Assembly: GCA_945859605.1 (NCBI GenBank) | Contig: OX243820.1 | Coordinates: forward strand, 28,095,396-28,159,395 | Source of the DNA: Lumbricus rubellus | Lineage: Eukaryota > Annelida > Clitellata > Crassiclitellata > Lumbricidae | Direction of reading: 5' to 3' | DNA: 64,000 nucleotides | In this document: positions 34,001 to 39,575 of the stretch, piece after piece | Numbering within the stretch: position 1 is the stretch's first letter | Layout of the letters: each line of letters begins with the position of its first letter | Made by a program: the position numbers and the translations under genes | Notes under the pieces: generated by a model | The model's database searches: none | What the model was told of the DNA's origin: nothing | What the model saw: the letters and a program-made list of their open reading frames with translations, nothing else

Positions 34001-34759
34001 TGCACTTGTTATAGCGCCTTTTCAAGCTCTCTCTCTCTCTACTCTGAGGCACTCCCGATGCAGAGCGGGCACTGCATCGGAATTTCACCCCGAAGCGCTG
34101 AGCAGTTGTAAGTGAAGGACTTGCCCAAGGTCCTTACGCGGCGAGGTGGATTCGAACCTCGAACCTTCCGGCTTCAAGGCAACGACGCCACCGCTAATAG
34201 TCGTTTAAATTCTGGTGATTAAAAGTCAAGTAGGTTTTTTCTTGTTCATTGTAACCAACTTTTGGGCTAACTGGTCTTTTAAATATCAAGTCTTCATCGG
34301 AAATTATGTTGGGATACGAACTCGGCCTTGTTTTTCGTATGTCACCTATCTATTCGGTGGCATAATTTTATGCTAACTTTATATTATAACATTTATACTC
34401 TTGCTATACTGTCCGTGAATATGATGCTGTTTTTCATAAGCTTGCTAAATTGAATACGCTGATATTAAATCAGTTATTCATCGTAACTAATTGTTGGGCT
34501 ACTTGTCCAATTCTGAATGAAGTTTGCATGGGCAATGATATTAGTGTGGGACCAAGCGTAACCCCAGACTTCATGTAGGCCTACATTCAGTTCAGGATTC
34601 CTAGGAATCGTTTCTGTAATGGACGAAATGTTTGATTGTTTTGCAGTACCCTGTCCACCTCAAGACCCGTGTGGCATACGTTGCATGTACGGTTTGAAGA
34701 CGGATAAGAACGGATGTCAACTCTGCGAATGTCTGAAAGAACTACGTTCTTACCCATAA
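8110..34759 (+). CDS. Gene 2: large secreted multi-antistasin/Kunitz protein (complete, 31 exons)
   Basis: 31 coding exons with GT-AG borders join without frameshift into 3606 nt (1201 residues). Order: signal peptide (residues 1-25), Gly/Tyr/Pro tail, linker, 14 A+B pairs, and a final antistasin motif. A exons start with a Thr/Pro/Glu linker, likely O-glycosylated, then a C-x4-6-C-x3-C-x8-11-GC-x2-C-x-C-x3-5-C motif like the C-terminal half of antistasin. B exons resemble the antistasin N-terminal half. The Kunitz domain sits at about residues 1047-1100. Antistasin and Kunitz families inhibit serine proteases outside the cell; inhibition here is inferred. No transmembrane segment is seen. 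Internal terminal exons would give 478, 674 or 916 residues. Introns carry elements listed separately. Confidence 0.85.
8651..8798. repeat. 148-bp palindromic hairpin (MITE-like)
   Basis: The two halves are near-perfect reverse complements over about 70 bp each, from CTATACGTTTTCAACG to CGTTGAAAAAGTATAG, meeting at GTAACAAAATTGTTA. It lies in intron 1 of gene 2 and I saw no copy in intron 1 of gene 3. It could be a MITE or a source of a long hairpin RNA. Confidence 0.8.
9008..9046 (+). CDS. Gene 2 exon 2: small linker
   Basis: 39 nt, phase 1 in and out, flanked by AATTTTCAG and GAAG|GTAATT. It encodes 13 residues ending LDTTTE (residues 31-44). No counterpart was recognised in gene 3. Confidence 0.65.
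9616..9812 (+). CDS. Gene 2 exon 3 (A): ELPTTT-repeat linker plus antistasin half motif
   Basis: Residues 44-109. The linker has five near-identical 18-bp units (9622-9711), each coding ELPTTT. Then comes a Cys motif CEIVTCGPNCGY, GCPRCDC, TCM. The donor is ATG|GTTAGAAAC. The motif is closely related to exon 11 (14962-15086). Confidence 0.85.
9622..9711 (+). repeat. Coding minisatellite, five 18-bp units
   Basis: Units CTACAGAGCTGCCCACAA repeat five times; the last unit has a G-to-T change. It lies in frame inside exon 3 of gene 2 and lengthens the Thr-rich linker in steps of six residues. Confidence 0.9.
9900..10200. repeat. (ATT)n/(AAT)n microsatellite with repeat flank
   Basis: About 300 bp of ATT/TAA triplets in both senses, so it can fold back on itself. 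It ends in the GGTAG...GATCCCTCAGGG flank shared with 6102 and 61173. The open frame of isoleucines across it is meaningless. Confidence 0.85.
10565..10661 (+). CDS. Gene 2 exon 4 (B)
   Basis: 97 nt, residues 110-142, from CTTTGTAG to the donor TTCG|GTAGGA. Cysteines at TCDPYERC, QCYQARC and TC. A divergent member of the B class, longer than most. Confidence 0.75.
10954..11177 (+). CDS. Gene 2 exon 5 (A): long Thr/Pro linker plus antistasin half motif
   Basis: Residues 142-216, the longest linker of the gene (about 40 residues of Thr, Pro and Ser with repeats of PPTETPT type). Then CPDLSSWCTGDC, the acidic/aromatic DYSSGQC, PTCDC and SC. The acceptor TTCCGCAG and donor ACG|GTTAGAAAC are clear. 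Confidence 0.85.
11719..11803 (+). CDS. Gene 2 exon 6 (B)
   Basis: 85 nt, residues 217-245. The acceptor GTTATGCAG is the same as in exons 14 and 20. Cysteines at ACPTGEQC, EC, RC, DC, ending IIIG at the donor G|GTAAAC. Confidence 0.82.
12439..12572 (+). CDS. Gene 2 exon 7 (A)
   Basis: Residues 245-289. A short Pro/Thr linker (DPTFPPTPMTPG), then CPTVEC, FCSLEDSPWDGCPVCVC and AC. The donor is ATG|GTTTGAAAC. Closest relatives are the exons at 18571, 24131 and 62097. Confidence 0.83.
12818..12896 (+). CDS. Gene 2 exon 8 (B)
   Basis: 79 nt, residues 290-316: GCPPGQQC, ECPACYTC, ending TIG at the donor ATTG|GTAAAA. This exon fixes the phase-1 donor rule for B exons. Same class as 19480, 25084 and 63957. 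Confidence 0.82.
13717..13817 (+). CDS. Gene 2 exon 9 (A variant, YPPGC class)
   Basis: Residues 316-349. No Thr-rich linker; it starts TCQPIPPLPYPPGC, then EGSDGC and ACYTCD at the donor GAT|GTAAGA. This distinct A class recurs at 20976 and 52135, and always precedes a DxxxCDEGTTCEL-type B exon. Confidence 0.8.
14680..14773 (+). CDS. Gene 2 exon 10 (B)
   Basis: Residues 350-381, CDEGTTCELQIC, PCPPPVIC and VPTT at the phase-1 donor ACAG|GTTAGC. Paralogues at 21434 and 53032. Confidence 0.82.
14962..15086 (+). CDS. Gene 2 exon 11 (A)
   Basis: Residues 381-422. A short Thr/Ser linker VTTSESPTTTS, then CEIVTCGPNCGY, GCPRCDC and TCQ at the donor CAG|GTAAGAAAC. A near copy of exon 3 without the ELPTTT expansion. 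Confidence 0.85.
15181..16023. other. Gene 2 intron 11
   Basis: No exon is seen. It includes a run of 16 C residues near 15295-15312 and A/T-rich sequence. The start keeps the conserved GTAAGAAACACTGC block and an ACAATAAACC word typical of introns after A exons. Confidence 0.6.
16024..16120 (+). CDS. Gene 2 exon 12 (B)
   Basis: Residues 423-455: TCPEGEEC matches the antistasin N-terminal consensus, then FCNADTC and DC, ending KNG at the donor ACG|GTAGTT. Paralogue at 26617. Both are followed by a short terminal-type exon. Confidence 0.83.
16269..16342 (+). CDS. Gene 2 alternative terminal exon a
   Basis: The acceptor TCTTCGCAG, then phase-1 sequence coding AVPIMFLDGRYNYN, a short tail and TAG at 16340. 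Spliced to exon 12 it would close a 478-residue protein of five A+B pairs. Homologous segments at 20647 and 27110 keep the acceptor and the VPIMFLDGR-like start. It can equally be skipped, since exon 12 to exon 13 is phase-compatible. Confidence 0.55.
16617..16768 (+). CDS. Gene 2 exon 13 (A)
   Basis: Residues 455-505. Linker STTETTTWPPTWTTTPPP, then CPDVSFCAGESC, GCPNCSCYYMFCQ. The donor CAG|GTTAGAAAC is followed by TGCTTAAACAGCAATAAA. 92-95% like exon 19 (22141) by eye. Confidence 0.88.
16882..17085. mobile_element. Tc1/mariner-type MITE
   Basis: The terminal inverted repeats align on GGGCCAYAAAWAGTACCCC and a TTTTTTGCC block. The ends read TACAGG and CCCTGTA with TA at each side. The copy at about 22398-22637 lies in the paralogous intron, so insertion preceded that internal duplication. 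Confidence 0.65.
17092..18013. other. Gene 2 intron 13, remaining part
   Basis: No exon is seen. It is paralogous to 22638-23581 and to 59700-60736 of gene 3. These alignments give several of the TA versus TAGGCCTA/TAGCCTA differences described in the findings. Confidence 0.6.
18014..18098 (+). CDS. Gene 2 exon 14 (B)
   Basis: Residues 506-534: VVTCFSGHTC, NEC, GGRCYSC, WIG at the donor GTG|GTAAAA. The acceptor is GTTATGCAG. Differs by one residue from exon 20 (23582). Confidence 0.87.
18571..18704 (+). CDS. Gene 2 exon 15 (A)
   Basis: Residues 534-578. Pro/Thr linker DHTPSPPTPPTTAP, then CSSTSCDSSPLC, NCDCVC, EC and K at the donor AAG|GTTAGAG. Paralogues 24131 and 62097. Confidence 0.85.
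19060..19335. repeat. Dispersed repeat (LINE-like fragment), copy 1
   Basis: The block starting GGGCATGACGTTAAACTGC recurs at 24632-24900 in the paralogous intron and, more diverged, at 58690-58800 in gene 3. It has no intact ORF. The minus-strand reading has retroelement-like composition but I cannot name the family. Confidence 0.5.
19480..19555 (+). CDS. Gene 2 exon 16 (B)
   Basis: Residues 579-604: LEGCPPGQACLPNGECDTC, YSC, PEG at the donor GAAG|GTATAC. Copied at 25084. Confidence 0.85.
20190..20335 (+). mobile_element. tRNA-derived SINE (family 1)
   Basis: The head GGTGTAGTGGGTCGC is an A-box-like stretch. GGTTCAAATCC matches the pol III B box. The body CTTGGGCAAGTTCTTCACTC is shared with the minus-strand copies at 26780, 33985 and 52310. 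No intact tRNA cloverleaf. Confidence 0.7.
20519..20733 (+). CDS. Gene 2 alternative terminal exon b (chimeric antistasin C-terminus)
   Basis: The acceptor TGTCTTACAG, then PCPPLEPC, YGLKTDKNGC and CDC. This is an antistasin motif matching the last exons of genes 1 and 2, with about 170 bp of upstream flank (20340-20518) also matching their last introns. It then runs through a copy of the VPIMFLDGR terminal exon in another frame to TAA at 20731-20733. Joined to exon 16 it closes a 674-residue protein. It looks like a relic gene end kept inside gene 2. Confidence 0.6.
20976..21085 (+). CDS. Gene 2 exon 17 (A variant, YPPGC class)
   Basis: Residues 604-640: ETTTTSCPPYPL, APGC, EGSDGC and CYTCD at the donor GAT|GTAAGT. 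Paralogue of exon 9. Confidence 0.8.
21434..21524 (+). CDS. Gene 2 exon 18 (B)
   Basis: Residues 641-671: CDEGTTCELQIC, PCPPPAIC, VPTT at the donor ACAG|GTTAAC. Paralogue of exon 10. Confidence 0.82.
21541..22140. other. Gene 2 intron 18
   Basis: No exon is seen. The block near 21830-22030 (TCCAGATC...GATGGCCGAGTCGG) recurs upstream of A exons at 43250-43300 and 54470-54570 in gene 3, so it belongs to the ancestral intron. Confidence 0.6.
22141..22280 (+). CDS. Gene 2 exon 19 (A)
   Basis: Residues 671-717. Linker ETTTWPTTWTTTPPS, then CPDVSFCAGETC, GCPNCSCYYMFCQ. Here the acceptor is ATCACAG inside the Thr codon run; the CTGCAG used by exon 13 is gone. Confidence 0.86.
22398..22637. mobile_element. 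Tc1/mariner-type MITE, paralogous copy
   Basis: Same element as 16882-17085, ends GGATGGGCCATAAAAGTAC and GTACTCTTTATGGCCC. The right end keeps plain TA where the other copy has TAGGCCTA. Confidence 0.6.
23582..23666 (+). CDS. Gene 2 exon 20 (B)
   Basis: Residues 718-746: VVTCFSGHPC, NEC, GGRCYSC, WIG at the donor GTG|GTAAAA. The intron start then differs from exon 14's by a TAGCCTA insertion (23675-23681). Confidence 0.87.
24131..24261 (+). CDS. Gene 2 exon 21 (A)
   Basis: Residues 746-789: linker DHTLSPTPPTTAP, then CSDVWCAGDPHC, DCTCHC, CM at the donor ATG|GTTAGAAAC. It looks like a mosaic of the CAGE and CDSSP A classes. Confidence 0.84.
24632..24900. repeat. Dispersed repeat (LINE-like fragment), copy 2
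   Basis: Paralogue of 19060-19335, carried with the internal duplication; the frame is broken by small indels relative to that copy. Confidence 0.5.
25084..25159 (+). CDS. Gene 2 exon 22 (B)
   Basis: Residues 790-815: LEGCPSGQACLPNGECDTC, YSC, PEG at the donor GAAG|GTAGAA. Nearly identical to exon 16. Confidence 0.85.
25790..25935 (+). repeat. Retroposon 3'-end fragment
   Basis: GAGCGCCTCTGATCACTGG, then GGCGCTATATAAATACTAAA and ATTATTATT, the same 3' UTR layout as the LINE end at 4985-5185. It abuts the acceptor of exon 23. Confidence 0.5.
25945..26114 (+). CDS. Gene 2 exon 23 (A)
   Basis: Residues 815-871. A nearly pure Thr/Glu/Trp linker (TTETTTETTTWTTTWTT), then CWTSTCGLYCAF, NGCPACDC, ACL at the donor CTG|GTTAGAAAC. 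Related to the CGPNC class of exons 3 and 11. Confidence 0.84.
26617..26713 (+). CDS. Gene 2 exon 24 (B)
   Basis: Residues 872-904: SCPEGEEC, YCNKDTC, SC, RNG at the donor ACG|GTAGTT. Two tandem acceptors TTTCAG|TTTCAG allow a start at 26611 or 26617, both in frame (two residues of difference). Confidence 0.8.
26780..26986 (-). mobile_element. tRNA-derived SINE (family 1)
   Basis: The minus strand has the B box GGTTCGAATCC and the body word GACCTTGGGCAAGTCC. Same family as 20190, 33985 and 52310. It sits in the intron between exon 24 and terminal exon c. Confidence 0.7.
27110..27150 (+). CDS. Gene 2 alternative terminal exon c
   Basis: The acceptor TCTTGGCAG, then VAPVMFLDERSIM and TGA. Spliced to exon 24 it closes a 916-residue form. 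Homologous to terminal exon a, in the same position after a CPEGEEC-class B exon. Confidence 0.5.
27697..27775 (+). repeat. Dispersed non-LTR C-terminal fragment
   Basis: The + strand reads DWRLSIEERLMRA and stop, a typical LINE C-terminal pattern. The reverse complement of the same block lies at 60184-60258. Confidence 0.5.
27881..28005 (+). CDS. Gene 2 exon 25 (A)
   Basis: Residues 904-945: linker ETNTPTPTTTPR, then CVSEFSCPEEC, DSDGCPQCNC and CE at the donor GAG|GTATGAAAC. A close match to the general antistasin C-terminal half. Confidence 0.84.
28485..28773 (-). mobile_element. Retroposon 3' fragment with (TGATT)n tail
   Basis: On the minus strand the segment ends GCAATAAAGTGATTGATTGA, an AATAAA plus pentamer tail typical of CR1/L2-like elements. 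It is interrupted on its other side by the SINE at 28787. Confidence 0.5.
28787..29071 (-). mobile_element. tRNA-derived SINE (family 2) with 13-bp target duplication
   Basis: Flanked by the direct repeat AGAATACTTATGG (28774-28786 and 29072-29084). The minus strand begins GCGACCTGGTGGCTGATCGG (A-box-like), then GGTTCGAATCC (B box). The long body differs from family 1. Confidence 0.8.
29679..29772 (+). CDS. Gene 2 exon 26 (B)
   Basis: Residues 946-977: LVDCRDGYVC, PCFVAPC, VC, VPI at the donor ATAA|GTGAGT. The acceptor is TGTTTCAG. Confidence 0.8.
30552..30661 (+). CDS. Gene 2 exon 27 (A)
   Basis: Residues 977-1013: a short linker TTTPTTP, then CPMVACAPDCAS, GSDGCTTCEC, SCK at the donor AAG|GTTAGAAAC. 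Confidence 0.84.
31220..31316 (+). CDS. Gene 2 exon 28 (B)
   Basis: Residues 1014-1046: TVKCSAGHEC, TC, PCFPQPQC, VEG at the donor GAAG|GTAAGC. The acceptor is ATTGTAG. Confidence 0.82.
32492..32766 (+). CDS. Gene 2 exon 29: Kunitz domain plus antistasin-like motif
   Basis: Residues 1046-1137, 275 nt. A Kunitz domain (six cysteines, FRYYGC core, spacing 8-16-7-12-3), then CPDLACAEDSC, NKCPLCIC and PCK. It matches 596-867 apart from one extra Asn codon and a few substitutions. The segment after Cys2 reads GRGSKTRW: Gly occupies P1 and there is one extra residue before the conserved aromatic. Trypsin-like inhibition by this loop is therefore uncertain. Confidence 0.9.
33458..33539 (+). CDS. 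Gene 2 exon 30 (B)
   Basis: Residues 1138-1165: EFHCRRGYEC, KCSK, FCSK at the donor AAAA|GTATGG. Paralogue of 1434-1515. Confidence 0.85.
33985..34194 (-). mobile_element. tRNA-derived SINE (family 1) with TAATAGTC target duplication
   Basis: The 8-bp direct repeat TAATAGTC flanks it (33977-33984 and 34195-34202). The paralogous gene 1 intron near 1876-1895 has no insertion. The minus strand holds the B box GGTTCGAATCC. Confidence 0.8.
34647..34759 (+). CDS. Gene 2 terminal exon, antistasin motif
   Basis: Residues 1165-1201 and TAA at 34757-34759. VPCPPQDPC or IPCPPQDPC after splicing, then YGLKTDKNGC, CEC and a KELRSYP tail. This is the end of the longest form. Confidence 0.88.
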
Positions 34760-35095
34760 AGCAGCCGATAAGTGAAATAGACGATGGTCCCCATATTATG
34801 TACCTCGAATATTATAAACGCATGAAAACAATGCTTTCCGTCGACACTGTAGCTCGCAATGTAATCACACATAGTTTTAATTTGGTGGCTGGGTTAAGTC
34901 GGTATTTGGTGAGAACATTAATCTGAGTCATGCCACTTAAGCAAAGTCTTAACTATTAATATTATGTTACAATTCGTAAAGAATCTATAGGCTCGTAATA
35001 ATTATTGTTCAGTCACTTGTTCTAAGCATTCATATAGCGCCTCTTCAGGAAGCTACTGGCCTACTCATGAGCGCTCCCAGTCCAGCCAGTATTGT

Positions 35096-35345
35096 ACTGT
35101 TAGCCCAGTTAGTTACCCCGGTAAGAGAGCTGTCTGTGAAAGAAAGCGTGCGGGCCATGGTTCGATTCCCGAAGGTGGATATTTCCGAGAGTCAAAAATC
35201 TCGGGCTAGCACGGTCCGTCAACGGGGACCTAAATGGCGTGGCGTCCATTCAAACGGGCGAACGGTGGTGAAGGATCTCACCCTCAGGGTCGAAGCCATA
35301 GACGGCCGCTATGTAAAAATCGGATTACATTTACATTTACATTGT
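35096..35345 (+). mobile_element. tRNA-derived SINE (family 3)
   Basis: An A-box-like TAGCCCAGTTAGTTACCCCG, then the B box GGTTCGATTCCC, and a long body ending TTACATTTACATTG. ATTGT flanks both sides (35091-35095, 35341-35345). The paralogous site near 2872 is empty. Confidence 0.75.
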
Positions 35346-37092
35346 CTAGTAATCAACACTTTGACCTTCATGTCAAGGCTCTGATGACAAGTTGCCTTAT
35401 AAGACAGAATCTCAGATAATTATATTGCTCCAAAATGCAACATCCAACAAAGCTTTTTTGCACGCCTAAATACTCCAAATCGATGCAGCACCTCAACTGT
35501 AAGAGTTTTTCATCTGCGCTAGCTTATATTACATGCATGCAACTTGGTTATAAATTTAACCAATCTTATACATCACTCAAATTAAATTTGCTCAAACGTC
35601 TGAATTCATGCCATGCATAAATTCAGTGACAATCTACTGCCACCAGTCCTGTTTATATAATAATTCAATGCAGTTGAAACCCCAATGTGACTAGGAATAA
35701 GCGTGATTGGCCTATAGGCTACACTCAAGTGCTCCATTAAATACCAGGGACCATTGATTTGGAACAGTTTGCCGGGTTAAATAAAAACTTCCACGGACCT
35801 TAAACGTTGTCAACTTATGCGTGCACATGCAGTAAAAATGTTATATAGGTTTAGTCATTATCTGCTGTTGGACCTGTTGGTGTCATTCAATTTCTTGTTT
35901 GTTTTGTTATAATTTACGTTTATATGCAGGGCTATTACGTTCGCCTTGGTTTAATAATAATATTCTCCCATGTCTCCATTCCGGCAATAACGGTGCAACA
36001 GTAGCCTACATTCGTCCATCATCTTTGCACATCAGCTCTACCAAGGACCCTTCCTTCAGGCGTATACCAGTTGTTTTCTCACTTTTCCCCATCTTTGTAC
36101 ATTTTATCTTGCTCTTAATCGTTCAATCCTTTCGTGCAGCGTAGGCCTATAACGTGTGTAACTTTGGGAAAAATTTATCTGATATGAGTTGATTTGATAG
36201 AATTTTGACGAAATAGATTAATTATTAGTTAATTTCTAATGATCTGCAACATGCTTAGGCCACTATTTAAGTCAAACGTGAATTCTGTTACTGACATTCC
36301 CCCGTTCAAACCTCAATATAGATAACATACTATTTCTATAGCTCTTAGCTATTACGTGGTTTTCGCGTTGTTGTTTATTTATTTTTTGGGAATAGCATCA
36401 TTGATATTCAATCTTAACCTAAGAAAACTGAATGTGAACGGTAGCCTGTGCTTTACTTTTACTTATTGTTACCATCATCGCATTAATTATATTGTTTGGA
36501 GGAAATTAAACTTAATAAAATGGCCTTTCTTGTCATATACTTCTAGTTGCTGCTATGATGCAGTAAGATATCATGTAGCAACATTTGTAGGCCTATTCGA
36601 AATGTAGGCTAATTATGATCAATTTAGCGGTTCGGTCATCTTAGCTTCAGGGGCAACTGAACAACTAGTTTTCTCAGGCTAATGCACCCCAACTAATTCG
36701 ATTTATAAGAAGCACTAAAATGTTCCACCCCGAGATTTTATATCATTAAGAGGGGCCCGGTGCATGGATCCGAAAGGGCTTCGAATATGGGATCACTACA
36801 TAGGCTATGCAACTTACAGCAGATGAGTCGCATAATAATTATGTCCTGTAGGCTATAATATTAATATTTGATGTCTCTCGTCCTTTTTCAGTGATCACTT
36901 GAAGCCATGCTTGTTTTAACTATACATGGAAAGTACCTGCATTCATGTATAGACCATAGCATATTTCACGTACATCGCCAAAAAAACTGCCTGTACAACA
37001 ATCTATATAGGTCTAGGCCCTATGCCACGATGATATTGAGAGTAAATAGGCCTATGTTTTGTAGGCTACAAGAGAATTACCTTGCTCTCCTC

Positions 37093-37443
37093 CAGAGGCG
37101 TAGCGACCGCCCTCCGTACCCTCCGACTGGAGGGGCCCCGCAAGGAAAAAGGGGGCCCCTAAAAGTGGTAAAAAATTACAAGTTTTAACTAGACATTTAA
37201 CATTTATTGACGCTTTCGCACTATCCATGTCAGTTTTACTGACAAAAACCTGAAGTAAGTTAACACGGAATTCATGTAGACTGTAGGGCCTAGGCAGTGT
37301 AGGCCTATCTGTAGCCTACATAATAATTATGAACCCTGCAAGTAGTCTAAAATGAATACCGCATTCAAGTTTCTGCATTGTAAGGGTCCCGCCGCTCGGA
37401 CATTATATTCGAAGGGGCCACGTTCTTTGTTGCTACGGCCCTG
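37093..37443. mobile_element. Non-autonomous hAT element with 8-bp target duplication
   Basis: The ends CAGAGGCGTAGCGACC and its inverted partner ending GCTACGGCCCTG are hAT-like TIRs. The direct repeats CTCTCCTC (37085-37092, 37444-37451) are perfect. The paralogous position near 6459 has a single CTCTCCTC, the empty site. Confidence 0.9.
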
Positions 37444-38074
37444 CTCTCCTCAAACAGGGTCATGACGTTTCATTTCTGCGGCCTATAGTGAGAAACTGTT
37501 CAAGATGAGACGTCAATAGGCTTATAGAATATAGACCTACATCTTTCTGTGTGTGGACTACATTGAGCCTATAGACCTATATTATAATAGGCGAACGAAG
37601 CCCAATAGCAGCACAATGGCACGCATGATCAAACCAAGAAAAGTCGATACTACACAAACAAGTCTTTAAAAAGTAATTGTAGGCCACGAAGAATCACATT
37701 AAACTAACGACCAGCCATCGAGTTGAATTATAATTTTTAAATAATAATAGATATAAGATTTACGATTGGATATAGGCCTAGGCTATATATAGCCTTTATA
37801 GCCTATAATATATATTCATTGATATTCAATGATACTACATGCATACGTTTTACTATGCAATACACACACACACACACACACATATATAAAGTATATGTAT
37901 AGTTGTATACTAGGGCCTATATAAAATGTATATAAATATATATATTTAATATTGTCCACCATCTGTCTCACATTCGATTTTTCAGGCTTTGCAATTCGTG
38001 ACGGCAATAGCGCTGCAATTAAAACCTGCGGCATTTCGGTCTTTTAACTATTCGAATCGACCATTGCATTTCAG

Positions 38075-38115
38075 AACGCAGCAAAGGATTCGATACATTC
38101 GCTTCGTATGCGGCT
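38075..38115 (+). other. Candidate non-coding 5' exon upstream of gene 3
   Basis: GCATTTCAG precedes and GCT|GTAAGTAG follows. Conserved with 7175-7213 but 2 nt longer. A UTR exon is the simplest reading. Confidence 0.35.
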
Positions 38116-39484
38116 GTAAGTAGCCTATGTATGTACATGTATGTATGTGTATGCATATGATAAATTATATAGCGCATTAACAAGAATCTCACGAAGGCGC
38201 TTAACGTAGCTACCCGACAGATCTAAACAGATGCGATTTAAAGTAAGCTTATAATAGAAGAAGATCAAGATTTCTCTGGAAACTTTTCCAGATCGTGAGA
38301 AATTGACATTTTCGAAAAAAGGTTTTACATTACTAAGTAGCTACCGCAATGCTAAGCGCAGGGCACTAGCTTATTTAAGAGCGTTGCGTCGTATCAGTGA
38401 CCTATTTCCAACGGAGGTCCGAGTCTCTGTGCCAGCGAGAGAAGAGAGAGAAGTCAAATCGCATTGGCAGTATTTCGTAGAGGACGAGAAAGCTTTGAAG
38501 ACTTCAGATGGGGCTAGAGAATTTTGCTAGGTGGGTAATTAATGGGTCTAACTACGTTGGTTTCTAGTTTTGAAAAAAGTAATTAGGCCCACCTCAACCA
38601 AACTATAGGAGTGGAGATCGCGATAGTGGAAGGAGTTTTAAAGTCAGGAATGGTAAAAAAACGTTGATGTGTCAAATACATGTATCATGTATGCGTGAAG
38701 AAAGTCGCGAGTTTGCTTCACTTCTTTGGCAATAAGTAGGTCATTGTGTTTCATGGCGATTTGATGCAAGTCACTAAAACTTACTGCCGGTGATTTCAGA
38801 GAGTGCTGGGTGTTTGCAGTTGATGAGATTTGACTGGAGTGTAAACTTTACACTAGAGTGTAAACTACTGTAAAGTGCTTTTTCGTTTATGGCGGTTTCG
38901 TAGTCACTGGTCAGTTTGTTTCAGCAGTGGTCAATGGGAATGTGGGAACTTGTTTCGCGACATTTCGTCAGGTTTTGCAATTTGGTGACAGATTAATCAT
39001 CGATTGAGCTATGAATTGATAGATTCGGAGAACTGATTTGCTGTTGAATTATTGGTGTTGGTTGTTGTCTTGTTGTCTCCTTAAATGATTTTTTAAATCG
39101 TATTCGGTCGCTAAAATGATTAAGCCAATTGATTAGTTGATCTGATGTCTCTGATCGATCAACTCAGCGACCAGGTTCAACATTCCTATAGCAACTTGAG
39201 CCCAGTGAAAACAGTGGAATCAGAATTGAGCCAAAACTCACGACTGGGTCAAAAAGAGAAGACCGGTCCCGGATGGAAAGAAGAGTGATTGAACCCGATT
39301 GTTTTGGGGTAGATAGACGCCAGTGCCACTGTGACATGTGCGATAGTTAGTAAGTAGGCCTAAGCAATTTGTTGCCAATTTAGTTTAGACATTATAACTG
39401 CATAAACTCTCAAAAAATTGTCTGCATGCAGGTTGCCTGTCAGTGAAATCACGCGTTGACTGTCAATAAGAAGACAAACAACGA

Positions 39485-39575
39485 ATGGAACCAGTCATGA
39501 TGAGATCAGCTGTCATGGTGATGATGATGACTGTTCTGATGATACTTCGAACAGCGGCGTATCCAGGTTATCCAG
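39485..39575 (+). CDS. Gene 3 exon 1: signal peptide
   Basis: MEPVMMRSAVMVMMMTVLMI then LRTAAYPGYPG: hydrophobic core and probable cleavage after the TAA residues. The donor CCAG|GTTGGT is phase 1. Confidence 0.86.

Larger units (their letters stand above)
34760..39484. other. Intergenic region 2 (gene 2 to gene 3)
   Basis: No protein gene is supported. It is paralogous to 2529-8109 along most of its length. It holds a SINE (35096-35345), LINE-like words near 35750 (GPLIWNSLP-type), a hAT MITE (37093-37443), a (CA)n/(TA)n stretch near 37860-37950, and the candidate 5' exon at 38075-38115. The last kilobase before 39485 is conserved with the region before 8110 and likely carries the promoter. 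Confidence 0.6.
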
